Shown here: positions 46,362 through 54,571 of the stretch, piece by piece
Layout of the letters: every line of letters starts with the position of its first letter
Position numbering within the stretch: position 1 is the first letter of the stretch
NCBI RefSeq assembly: GCF_014651835.1
Contig: NZ_BMXQ01000001.1
Location: forward strand, 2,950,120 to 3,014,119
Direction: 5' to 3'
Length of the DNA stretch: 64,000 bases
Origin: Pigmentiphaga litoralis
GTDB taxonomy: Bacteria > Pseudomonadota > Gammaproteobacteria > Burkholderiales > Burkholderiaceae_B
Program-made: the position numbers and the translations under genes
The notes under the pieces: model-generated
What the model was told of the DNA's origin: nothing
What the model saw: the letters and a program-made list of their open reading frames with translations, nothing else
Database searches by the model: none

Positions 46362-46889
46362 ATGTCGAGTTTGCCCACAACTGAAGCTGCTCCCGTCGCG
46401 CCTATTGCCAATAGTGCCGATGAATGGCGAGATGAGATGGCCCGCTTGTCGCAGTCGGCCGTACCGAGTTTTTTTAAAATTCGCGCGAGACTTCCGATCG
46501 AGGGCCGCACCAATCAGGTACTGGGCGCGTCACGGCACATGAACGTGGTGCTGAAGACCTATGCGAGCGGCGGTGAAAACGAATTGCACGCTCATTCGAA
46601 CGAGGATCATGTCTTTGTCGTCATGCAAGGCAGTGCCTTGTTTTACGGCCCGCGGGGAGAAACGCGGCGTGTGGTGAAAAACGAGTGCGTGCTGATTCCT
46701 TGCGGCGCGTTTTACTGGTTCCAGGCTGAAGCAAACGAGCCGCTCGTGATGCTGCGCATTGGCGCTGCCGTCAACCCGGATACCGATGTGCTTGCGCGTG
46801 TCGATCCTGACGGCATGCCTTTCGATGGCTACTCGGAAAAGAACAAGGAAGTCGCATATCGCCTGCATGAAGACCAGTGGTTCGAATAA
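46362..46889 (+). CDS. Cupin-fold protein
   Basis: A 175-residue single-domain cupin. GENELHAHSNEDHVFVVMQG gives the metal-site HxH...E pattern, then ALFYGPRGETRRVVKNECVL and IPCGAFYWFQAE complete the barrel. It is too small for a typical ring-cleavage dioxygenase and could be a small oxygenase or isomerase in the same pathway. It lies behind AAAGGA and between the Bug gene and the lactonase gene. Confidence 0.8.
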   Translation: MSSLPTTEAAPVAPIANSADEWRDEMARLSQSAVPSFFKIRARLPIEGRTNQVLGASRHMNVVLKTYASGGENELHAHSNEDHVFVVMQGSALFYGPRGETRRVVKNECVLIPCGAFYWFQAEANEPLVMLRIGAAVNPDTDVLARVDPDGMPFDGYSEKNKEVAYRLHEDQWFE

Positions 46890-46946
46890 CGCCTGCCAAG
46901 TGACGTATCAAGCTCCCTTATCTACTGACATCCCCGAGCACACCCT

Positions 46947-47820
46947 ATGCCTATCCTTTGCCAACCACCGTTGACTTCGGAACGCCGCCCCACTGTGCGT
47001 GCGCCTCAGGGCGCGACCGATTGCCACGTCCATGTCTACGGCCCGAACAGCGATTACACGCTCGCTTCAACGAGGACTTTCGATGTGCCCGAGGCGCTTC
47101 CCGCAGATTTGGCAGGCACGCTTGATCGGCTGGGAATCGATCGTGTTGTCCTGGTTCAACCAAGCGGGTACGGCGTAGATAATCGGCGCCATCTTGACGC
47201 GATGCGCGAAGTCGGGCGTCCAGCCCGGATGATCGCTGCGTTACGGGCCGATACGCCGGACCCAGACCTCGACGCAATGCACGAAGCTGGCGTGCGCGGC
47301 GTGCGTTACACGATTAAACATGCGGGAGCCGCCCCGCTGACCGAGATGCCCATCCTGGCCGAAAGGATTAAGCGGTTGGGCTGGCATGTGCAGTTGCACG
47401 TGATGAACGATGGAGGCGGCGTGCCTCTGGCCGACATGGAGTCGACCTTGGCCCGACTTCCAGTGGACGTGGTCATAGACCACCTGGGATCTCTGCGAGC
47501 CTCCGACGGCATTGACCAACAGGGATTCCAAGCGTTGCTGAGGCTCGTCGGGCGCGGAAGGACTTGGGTGAAGCTCTCTGCGGGATACCGGTTGTCGAAC
47601 ACCTCTCCGCCATACAGCGACCTGGTGCCATTCGTTCAAGCGCTTCTGGAACAAAACGCTAACCACCTGCTATGGGGGAGCGACTGGCCTCACGTGTCCT
47701 TTGAAGGGTTCGATGCCGGATACGGCCGATCTGCTTGATCAGATGACCGCCTGGATTCCTGATACGGCTGTTCTCGAGCAGATCCTGGTCGAAAACCCAG
47801 CCGAGCGGTATGGCTTCTAG
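46947..47820 (+). pseudogene. Frameshifted amidohydrolase, 2-pyrone-4,6-dicarboxylate lactonase-like
   Basis: A metal-dependent amidohydrolase-2 gene. The first frame reads GATDCHVHVYGPNSDY, then AGVRGVRYTIKHAG, GWHVQLHVMNDG, DVVIDHLGSLRA and HLLWGSDWPHVSFEG, then runs into a stop at 47738. In the next frame, from about 47710, MPDTADLLDQMTAWIPDTA and ENPAERYGF restore the expected C-terminus, stopping at 47818-47820. One extra base near 47709 would account for it. The family opens lactones such as 2-pyrone-4,6-dicarboxylate. The frameshift may be real decay or a sequencing error; the protein would otherwise be complete. Confidence 0.75.
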
Positions 47821-47870
47821 AGAATGCAGTTCTCACACCAGACGCCCTTCGAGGCGAAGAAGAGCGGTCA

Positions 47871-48482
47871 TTACCGTAGGACTCGCGGGCCGAGACTTAG
47901 CAACGCGCCCATCATTGCACCATACACATGAGCAGATACGATGATCGCGCCGCCGATCATCTCCTCTTCCGATGCGCCGGGCCCAACCCAAACCTGGGAG
48001 GCAAGCCGACCGACTATCAGGAGCAACAGAGTGGTCATACGCCAGTCGCGGCCCGCAGATGGCAAGCTGCCTCGCACCAACACACCATAGATCACGCCCG
48101 ACAGTCCTACGTAATGGGCTAACTTCGGGTCAAGCAACAGCAGGCCGAGCCCAACGCCTATCGCCATCGCACCTACTTCCAGCCAAAATCGGCGGCGGGC
48201 GAACAATTTGGGAAACAGCAATGCGCCCACTATCCACCCACCTACGTTAAGCAGGCAATGAGTCCAGCCAAGGTGTACCAGCTGCCCGGTAAGCAAGCGC
48301 CACGCCTCGCCGTCAAGAATTGCGGCGCGATCGTAGCGCAGAGACATCGTCGACTCCGGCGCCAACAATTGAAGCACGAGAAGCATCAAAACGACTGCAC
48401 TGGAATTGCCAAAGCCTCGCCCGAACGGTTTGTCACTTTGGGGCACTTCTTGAGGCGGCGACATGGTCGGCAACTCACGCAC
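47871..48482 (-). CDS. Rhombosortase-like rhomboid intramembrane protease
   Basis: A 203-residue membrane protein of about six helices. The rhomboid serine lies in YVGLSGVIYG (GLSG) and the partner histidine in IVSAHVYGAMMG. The upstream HLGWTHCLLNVGG holds the H...HLxxN stretch of the second helix. Its compact size and these motifs fit rhombosortase (RrtA), the processing protease for GlyGly-CTERM proteins. The next gene beyond the regulator encodes a protein with such a C-terminus. The start is either GTG at 48482, directly behind the MarR stop, or ATG at 48464. Confidence 0.75.
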   Translation of the reverse strand: MRELPTMSPPQEVPQSDKPFGRGFGNSSAVVLMLLVLQLLAPESTMSLRYDRAAILDGEAWRLLTGQLVHLGWTHCLLNVGGWIVGALLFPKLFARRRFWLEVGAMAIGVGLGLLLLDPKLAHYVGLSGVIYGVLVRGSLPSAGRDWRMTTLLLLIVGRLASQVWVGPGASEEEMIGGAIIVSAHVYGAMMGALLSLGPRVLR

Positions 48483-49037
48483 TCAGAGCTCGGCGCTCTC
48501 GGCTATGCGTCGGGAGAGCTCCCGCGTCGAAGGCATGCGCCGTTCGGCATTGTTCACGTGCGCCTCGTCTTCGGCCAAGTTAGTAATGATCGCTAGCAGC
48601 ACTTTGCGCGCAGTACGGATCTCGGCGGGCTTAAGCCCCTTGGTGCCGATGTCATTGATTTCTTCAGCCAGCGGCACCAGCTTCTTTTTCAGTGCTTTAC
48701 CTTTGCGCGTCAGGAAAACATGCATGTTCTTCTTGTTGCCCGGCAGGTGCTTGCGCTCGACGTAGCCCAAAGCTTCCATTGCCTTCATCGCCGAAAAGGT
48801 GGTCGGTTCCTGCACGCCAGCTTGCTCACTCAATTCGCGTTGCGTCAGCCCATCAGACTCCCACAGGATCCGTAAAAACGCCCAGTGCCCGAACGAGACA
48901 TCATGCTCCGTCAGACGCATCTGAAGGCCGCGTACCAATGCGCGCGTCGCGTCTTTCACAAGGTGAGCCAGGCGATCGTCGGGAACGGCCTCGCGCCAAT
49001 GGTCGAGGACGGTCCGCGTTTCTTCGTTTGAATTCAT
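48483..49037 (-). CDS. MarR-family transcriptional regulator
   Basis: A 184-residue MarR protein with HDVSFGHWAFLRILWESDGL, then TQRELSEQAGVQEPTTFSAM and KAMEALGYVERKHLPGNKKN, MHVFLTRKGKAL. It heads an operon with the rhombosortase and diverges from the GlyGly-CTERM hydrolase gene. A SlyA-type dyad lies in the intergenic region. It probably senses an aromatic acid, since MarR proteins often control aromatic catabolism. Confidence 0.88.
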   Translation of the reverse strand: MNSNEETRTVLDHWREAVPDDRLAHLVKDATRALVRGLQMRLTEHDVSFGHWAFLRILWESDGLTQRELSEQAGVQEPTTFSAMKAMEALGYVERKHLPGNKKNMHVFLTRKGKALKKKLVPLAEEINDIGTKGLKPAEIRTARKVLLAIITNLAEDEAHVNNAERRMPSTRELSRRIAESAEL

Positions 49038-49481
49038 GCTTCGCAACGCTTCATGTTTAAGAGATGGCCAGAGGTAGGTGACCCGGCGGAAGCATAGCCG
49101 GGCTGCTGCAAGGCACTCACTATAAACGCCCTTGATAGCGAAGAACTAAGTGGCGAAGGAGAGCGCTTTGCGGCGTGCAATCGACATTTTCCGAAGCGCC
49201 TAATTCAGTCCGCTTGGATTCCTCCCGATTTGTGCTCACGCCTTCGCGTTGCCGGTTCGTACGCGATTGCAAGCAGCTCAAGGGTTTCTCCTCTCACTCG
49301 AATCGGCTCGATGCGCTTGACACACCGAACCTTAATCAATATTCTATTAGCGAGCTAATTAAATTATTAGATTGCTTAGCTTTTTTAGAAGAGGTTGAGG
49401 TAGCGTTCTGGCCCAACTGCATGGCACGCCTGCGACATCGAATGCGGCGGCACATAACGACGTACATCAGGAGACAAGACA
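49038..49481. promoter_or_regulatory. Divergent control region between marR-type and GlyGly-CTERM hydrolase genes
   Basis: This 444-bp region holds no recognisable gene. Its right part (about 49335-49400) is strikingly AT-rich and contains the SlyA-like dyad described separately. The ribosome site CAGGAG sits at about 49468-49473, ahead of the hydrolase ATG. Confidence 0.45.
49346..49359. promoter_or_regulatory. SlyA/MarR-type operator candidate ATTAGC-GA-GCTAAT
   Basis: The perfect dyad ATTAGCGAGCTAAT differs by one base from the known SlyA core TTAGCAAGCTAA. It lies in the AT-rich promoter region of the hydrolase gene and facing the MarR gene. Binding by that MarR protein is inference. Confidence 0.5.
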
Positions 49482-50951
49482 ATGAACCCAATCAGGATAG
49501 TGGCCTGTTTGCTCGCAGCTGTTGCGTGCGCAAGCGGCGCTGCTCAGGCCCAAAGCCGCCCGACTTACTACACGAGTGGCGGTGTCAAGGCGCTGTACTA
49601 CACGCCCGACGCAAATCCCAATCCGAAGGTGGCCTTTCTCATCGTGCATCGCACGGGCAATTATTTGAGCCACATTGGTTGTTCGGAGCTTTCCAAGCGC
49701 GGGTATGCGGTTTTCTGCATGAACACCCGCTTCGAGAACAACGAGTTCCAGGTCGATTGGGACCGCATTGCACTCGACGTAAAGGTCGGTGTCGAATATT
49801 TGCGTAAGCAGCCGGGGATCGAGAAAGTGATCCTCTTCGGTCATAGCGGCGGCGGGCCGACCGTAAGTTTTTACCAAGCCGTAGCGGAGAAAGGCATCGG
49901 TTTTTGCCAGGACACGCGCAAGATCGTTCCCTGCAATAACGACCTAGCGAATCTTCCCCCAGCCGACGGTCTGATCCTCGCCGATGCGCACCCAGGTGTT
50001 CCGGTCATCTTGCTTCGTAGCCTGAATGGATCGGTGTTGCGCGAAACGCCGGGCGCCTTTGATCCGGCGCTTGATCCTTACAGCCCCGCCAATGGCTATA
50101 ACGCTGCGGGCGCCTCGACTTACTCACCCGACTTCCAAGCGCGTTATTTTGCTGCCCAGTCGCGCCGCATGAATTCGCTGATCGCCGAAGCTGATCGCCG
50201 CACCAAAGACATTGCGGCCGGCAAAGGGCCTTTCCCCGACAACGATCAATTCGCGATTCCGCATGGCGGCAATCCGGGAGCAGGTCCTGGCGGAGCATCG
50301 CAGCTGCATAGCCTCGATCCGCAAATTTCACTGCGCAAAACCCAGCGTCCTCAAAAGTTGATCCGCAACGATGGCTCGATCGACCGCCAGCTTGTGACAA
50401 CCGTGAGCCCAGTGGAGCTCGATACGCTGGCTTCGACGATGTCGTTCAACCGCGGTACGAAGCAGTTATCGCTGCGCTCGTTCCTGTCCACCCAAGCGGT
50501 GCGCTCTACAAACTCGCTGGATGGGATCGACCATTGTTCGAGCAACAACTCAACGATCTGCGCGGTAGGTGCGATCTCAGTGCCAACCCTTGTCATGGGG
50601 ATGGGAGGCTATCTGTTCATCCGGGACTCCGAAGAGGAATTTGATGCTTCGGCGGCCAAGGACAAGGATCTGGTGTTCATTGAAGGCGCAACGCATGGCT
50701 TCACGCCCTGCGCCAACTGCATGAACACAGGTGGCGCTGCGGCCTATTCGAATAGCGTCAAAAACCTATTTGATTACGTCGACGGCTGGGCTTCCCCAAG
50801 ATACCGGGCAGATTCCAGTCCCGTCCTGAGCGGAGGCGGCAGCATGTCGCTCGAAGCTTTGGCCGGGTTGGCTGTCCTGGCTGCACTCATCGCTTTGACG
50901 CGCTGGCGTGGTCTCGTCACTCATTTGATTGGACTTCGGGCCCGCCGCTGA
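49482..50951 (+). CDS. Exported alpha/beta hydrolase with GlyGly-CTERM sorting tail
   Basis: A 489-residue exported hydrolase. The signal peptide (RIVACLLAAVACASGAAQA) is cleaved before QSRPTYYTSGG. The nucleophile elbow GHSGGG is near residue 125 and the probable catalytic histidine is in EGATHGFTPC near residue 405. The C-terminus is tripartite: a glycine patch (SGGGSMS, near residue 450), a hydrophobic helix (LEALAGLAVLAALIALT) and a basic tail (RWRG...RARR). That is the GlyGly-CTERM signal removed by rhombosortase, leading to surface display or secretion. It starts the strand that goes on to the phthalate genes, so a phthalate ester or related ester is a plausible substrate. Confidence 0.8.
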   Translation: MNPIRIVACLLAAVACASGAAQAQSRPTYYTSGGVKALYYTPDANPNPKVAFLIVHRTGNYLSHIGCSELSKRGYAVFCMNTRFENNEFQVDWDRIALDVKVGVEYLRKQPGIEKVILFGHSGGGPTVSFYQAVAEKGIGFCQDTRKIVPCNNDLANLPPADGLILADAHPGVPVILLRSLNGSVLRETPGAFDPALDPYSPANGYNAAGASTYSPDFQARYFAAQSRRMNSLIAEADRRTKDIAAGKGPFPDNDQFAIPHGGNPGAGPGGASQLHSLDPQISLRKTQRPQKLIRNDGSIDRQLVTTVSPVELDTLASTMSFNRGTKQLSLRSFLSTQAVRSTNSLDGIDHCSSNNSTICAVGAISVPTLVMGMGGYLFIRDSEEEFDASAAKDKDLVFIEGATHGFTPCANCMNTGGAAAYSNSVKNLFDYVDGWASPRYRADSSPVLSGGGSMSLEALAGLAVLAALIALTRWRGLVTHLIGLRARR

Positions 50952-51034
50952 ACGCACGGATACGACTGACTTTTCTACTCCGCCCCTCGCGCAGTTTCGT
51001 CTGTGCGAAGGGCTAACTCACGTCTGGAATCACC

Positions 51035-51997
51035 ATGCCATCTCCCCTCCGACTCGCCGTCGCCGGCGTGCTAGCTCTTGCTGTCACCCTGCCTGCGATC
51101 GCACAAGACGCCGATCGAGCCTGGCCAAAGAAGCCCATCCGGATGATCGTTCCGTTTACGCCAGGTGGCAGCAATGACGTTCTCGCCCGTTCTTTAAGTC
51201 AACATCTTGGCAAGACATGGGGCCAACCGGTCGTCGTTGAGAACAAGCTTGGTGCAGCGGGCAACATTGGCGCTGAACTCGTTGCCCGCGCTCCCTCAGA
51301 CGGCTACACGTTGTTGATCGCTGCCAACAACGTGATGTCCGTGAATCCGGCGTTGTACCGACTTGGCTTCGACCCGGCCAAGGATTTCGCACCCGTCAGT
51401 CTGCTGGGCACGGTTCCGATAGTGCTGGTCGTCAACCCCAGTTTGCCAGCCAAGGATGTCGCGCAGTTGGTCAGTTACGCCAAAGCGAACCCAACCAAGT
51501 TGAACTATGCATCTTCAGGAACCGGTTCGCCCCAGCATTTGTCTGCTGAACTTTTCAACAAATTGGCTGGCGTGCGGATGACGCATGTGCCGTACAAGGG
51601 CGCTGCGCCTGCAACTGCGGACGTTCTTGCCGGTCAAGTGCAAGTACTGTTTGCGCCGATCAATTCTGTTCTTCCCCACATCAAGTCTGGCAAATTGCGG
51701 GCGCTGGCGGTCGCCGGCGAATCTCGCGCGCAGTTGCTCCCTGATGTACCAACAATTGCCCAGGCTGGCTACCCGGCCTACCGCAGCGACATCTGGATTG
51801 CGTTAGTTGCACCAGCAGGCACGCCGGCCGACGTCGTGCGCCAGATTCAGACTGAGACACGCAACACGCTGGCCGACCCTGCGGTGATCGAAACACTGGC
51901 TCAGCAGGGCATCGAGGCCAAATCCACCACGCCAGACGCCCTGCGCGCACTCGCCGCAAGCGACCTGGCGCGCTGGACAGACGTCATCAAGTCGTAG
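51035..51997 (+). CDS. Bug-family solute receptor
   Basis: A 320-residue periplasmic receptor with signal peptide RLAVAGVLALAVTLPAIAQ and WPKKPIRMIVPFTPGGSNDV, then VVVENKLGAAGNIGAELVA, MTHVPYKGAAPATADVLAGQ. It lies between the hydrolase and a second receptor ahead of the phthalate operon, so phthalate or its monoester is a reasonable ligand. No permease subunit is seen. Confidence 0.9.
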   Translation: MPSPLRLAVAGVLALAVTLPAIAQDADRAWPKKPIRMIVPFTPGGSNDVLARSLSQHLGKTWGQPVVVENKLGAAGNIGAELVARAPSDGYTLLIAANNVMSVNPALYRLGFDPAKDFAPVSLLGTVPIVLVVNPSLPAKDVAQLVSYAKANPTKLNYASSGTGSPQHLSAELFNKLAGVRMTHVPYKGAAPATADVLAGQVQVLFAPINSVLPHIKSGKLRALAVAGESRAQLLPDVPTIAQAGYPAYRSDIWIALVAPAGTPADVVRQIQTETRNTLADPAVIETLAQQGIEAKSTTPDALRALAASDLARWTDVIKS

Positions 51998-52110
51998 GGC
52001 ATCGTTGCGGATCAGCAGCCATAACGGCGACGAATGCCGCATGCCCTTCAACGCTTCTTCTCACTCAACCCATTTGCGCACCACGCGCCTATCCGCTTCT
52101 GGAGCATTCC

Positions 52111-53121
52111 ATGTCCCTGTCCTTCCTGCGGGCAACCCCGCTTCCTCTGACCCTAGCTCTTGCATTGTTTGGGACGGCGGCCTCCGTGGCCATCGGCCCC
52201 GCATTCGCAGCCGATGACGGCGCAAGCTACCCGAATCGAGTCATTCGTTTCGTGGTGCCTTACGCCCCGGGCGGCTTGCCAGACACAGTCGCCCGCGTCG
52301 TAGCCCAGCGTCTTACCGAACACATGGGGCAGAGTGTGGTCGTCGAGAACAAGCCAGGCGCCAACGGGGTGATTGCTGCCCAGACGTTGAAAAGCGCCCC
52401 CAGGGATGGATACACATTCTTGGTCACTGACGGCTCAATGATGTCGATCAATCCAGCCATTTATAAAAACCTGGCCTACGACCCAGCCAAGGATTTCGTT
52501 CCAGTATCGCTCGTTGCTACATCGCCGTTGTTTCTAGCCGCAAACACAGAGCTCAAGGTCAACACGCTTCAGGAATTCGTTGCGCTAGCCAAAAGTAAGC
52601 CGGGCGAGTTGAATTACGGATCATCAGGCATCGGCAGCAGCCACCACTTGACCATGGAGGCAGTCAAAGCTGCTCTGAACCTTCAAATTAGCCATGTGCC
52701 GTTTCGAGGGTCGGGTCAGTCGGTGCCGGCGCTTGTAGGCAATCAGGTCGGCGTTGTATTCGCCGCCCTGCCTTCTTTGTCGGGATTTGCCGAGAACGGC
52801 AAGGTAAAAATCCTGGCCACAAATTCCGCTTCGCGCTCGGCGCTTGCTCCCGACATCCCCGCTATCTCGGAAATCATTCCCGGCTTCAATTTCGCGGTGA
52901 CAGTCGGCGTTCTGGCCGCAACAGGGACGCCGTCCTACGCGGTTACCAAAATAAACGCTGAGGTGACTCGTGCTCTCAAGACGCCTGAAGTCATCAAACA
53001 ATTGAACACCCTTGGAATTGAGCCGGTTGGTGGTCCCGCTGATCGTTACGCCGCGGCCATTGCCGAGGAAGGAAAACGCTACCAAGGCGCGATCAAGGCA
53101 GCAGGCATCAAAGCTGAGTAA
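52111..53121 (+). CDS. Bug-family solute receptor
   Basis: A 336-residue receptor with a longer signal peptide (LPLTLALALFGTAASVAIG, ending AFA-AD) and YPNRVIRFVVPYAPGGLPDT, then VVVENKPGANGVIAAQTLKS and SHVPFRGSGQSVPALVGNQV. It is the last gene before the SlyA-like dyad and the phthalate operon. It differs from the preceding receptor enough to suggest a distinct ligand. Confidence 0.9.
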   Translation: MSLSFLRATPLPLTLALALFGTAASVAIGPAFAADDGASYPNRVIRFVVPYAPGGLPDTVARVVAQRLTEHMGQSVVVENKPGANGVIAAQTLKSAPRDGYTFLVTDGSMMSINPAIYKNLAYDPAKDFVPVSLVATSPLFLAANTELKVNTLQEFVALAKSKPGELNYGSSGIGSSHHLTMEAVKAALNLQISHVPFRGSGQSVPALVGNQVGVVFAALPSLSGFAENGKVKILATNSASRSALAPDIPAISEIIPGFNFAVTVGVLAATGTPSYAVTKINAEVTRALKTPEVIKQLNTLGIEPVGGPADRYAAAIAEEGKRYQGAIKAAGIKAE

Positions 53122-53181
53122 TTCGAGCAGAGAGCAACCTGCATTGGACAAAACCCCAGGCTTCTCATACACTCCAATTTA

Positions 53182-53195
53182 GTTAGATATCTAAC
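53182..53195. promoter_or_regulatory. Perfect palindrome GTTAGATATCTAAC ahead of the phthalate operon
   Basis: The 14-bp palindrome sits 42 bp before the Rieske oxygenase ATG, in a promoter-like AT-rich gap. Its TTAGATATCTAA core resembles SlyA/MarR operators, and the adjoining ATCTAACGAAT recurs at 45210-45220. It is the likely operator of the phthalate operon. Confidence 0.55.
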
Positions 53196-53237
53196 GAATC
53201 GAATAAAGATTCTGCAAACATCTGTCGAGGGCAAATC

Positions 53238-54554
53238 ATGCTGACCAACGAAGAAAACGATCTGCTGTGCCGCGTCGAGGGCGATGCCCCGATGGGCCAA
53301 TTGATGCGCCGGCACTGGACCCCAGTCTGTCTGAGCGAGGAAGTGAGCGAGCCCGATGGCACGCCCGTCAAGGCGCGCGTGCTCGGCGAAGACCTGGTAG
53401 TGTTTCGCGATACCGAAGGCCGCGTAGGTGTCATGGATGAGTTCTGTCCGCACCGTCGCGTATCGCTGGTGTATGGACGCAATGAAGAGTGCGGCCTGCG
53501 TTGCCTGTATCACGGCTGGAAAATGGACGTGGAAGGCACGGTGATCGAGATGGTTTCCGAGCCGTCGGCCAGTGCCATGACGGAGAAGGTCAAGCACAAG
53601 GCCTACAAGGTGCAGGAATGGGGTGGGTTTGTGTGGGCCTATATGGGTCCTCAAGACAACATCCCCGAGTTCGTGCCGCCGCCTTGGGCACCCACGAAAG
53701 ACACTAAAGTCAGCATTGCCAAGATCCTGATCCCTTGCAATTGGGCGCAGATCCTGGAGGGCGCGATCGATTCGGCGCACAGCGACAGCCTGCACTCGTC
53801 CGACTTTCTGCCTGCACGCGTTGGCGGTGCCGAAGCGACCGGCAAGAACTGGTTGCGTCCGTCGACCGACAAGGCGCCGCGCATGCAGGTGCAGTGGGGT
53901 GGCTACGGTTTCCGCTACGCGGCCATTCGCCGGCCGATCACTAAGGCATCCGAGAACAACTATGTGCGGTCCACCGTATTCGTGGCGCCAGGGACCGTGC
54001 TGATCCCGCCCAACAACCTGTACAACGTCGCCAACATCAACGTTCCAATGGACGACACGAATACGGCGTTCTACTTCATTTCCTGGGGCGATCCGGCCAA
54101 AGCCCCGGATACCGAAACCTGGCGCAAGTTCTTGGGCGCGCAGATCGGCATTGACGTTGATGCTCAATACTACCCATTCCGCAATGCCGATAACCGTTTC
54201 AAGCAGGATCGCCAGGCCATGAAAGCTGGCAACTTCACCGGCATCACGGGCTTTCCAAATCAGGACATCGCGATGTGGGTAACGATGGGCCCAATCGCCA
54301 ATCGGTCAGACGACCGGCTGGGCGCCAGCGATTTCGCGATCGTCGAGTTCCGGCGCCAGATGCTGGAGGCGGTCAAGGCGTTCCAGGAAGGCCAGCCGGC
54401 CATCGGCACAGGCGACTTGCGAATTCCGTCTGAAATCTGCTCGTTCCAGGCAATCATTCCGAAGACTACTGACTGGCGTGACTTTGCCGCCCGCCCGGTG
54501 TGGACCACGGACGCCAACGCCCCGCAACTCGACAGCAACTACCAGACGACCTGA
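53238..54554 (+). CDS. ophA2: Phthalate 4,5-dioxygenase oxygenase component (Rieske)
   Basis: A 438-residue Rieske non-heme iron oxygenase, the family's usual length. It adds O2 to phthalate to form the 4,5-cis-dihydrodiol. The Rieske cluster ligands are CPH (C70, H72) and CLYHGW (C89, H92). The mononuclear iron site lies in EGAIDSAHSDSLHSSD (about residues 174-190). Electrons come from the reductase three genes on. It opens an operon whose gene set matches the phthalate pathway. Confidence 0.9.
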   Translation: MLTNEENDLLCRVEGDAPMGQLMRRHWTPVCLSEEVSEPDGTPVKARVLGEDLVVFRDTEGRVGVMDEFCPHRRVSLVYGRNEECGLRCLYHGWKMDVEGTVIEMVSEPSASAMTEKVKHKAYKVQEWGGFVWAYMGPQDNIPEFVPPPWAPTKDTKVSIAKILIPCNWAQILEGAIDSAHSDSLHSSDFLPARVGGAEATGKNWLRPSTDKAPRMQVQWGGYGFRYAAIRRPITKASENNYVRSTVFVAPGTVLIPPNNLYNVANINVPMDDTNTAFYFISWGDPAKAPDTETWRKFLGAQIGIDVDAQYYPFRNADNRFKQDRQAMKAGNFTGITGFPNQDIAMWVTMGPIANRSDDRLGASDFAIVEFRRQMLEAVKAFQEGQPAIGTGDLRIPSEICSFQAIIPKTTDWRDFAARPVWTTDANAPQLDSNYQTT

Positions 54555-54571
54555 TCGTCACGGAGACAGAT

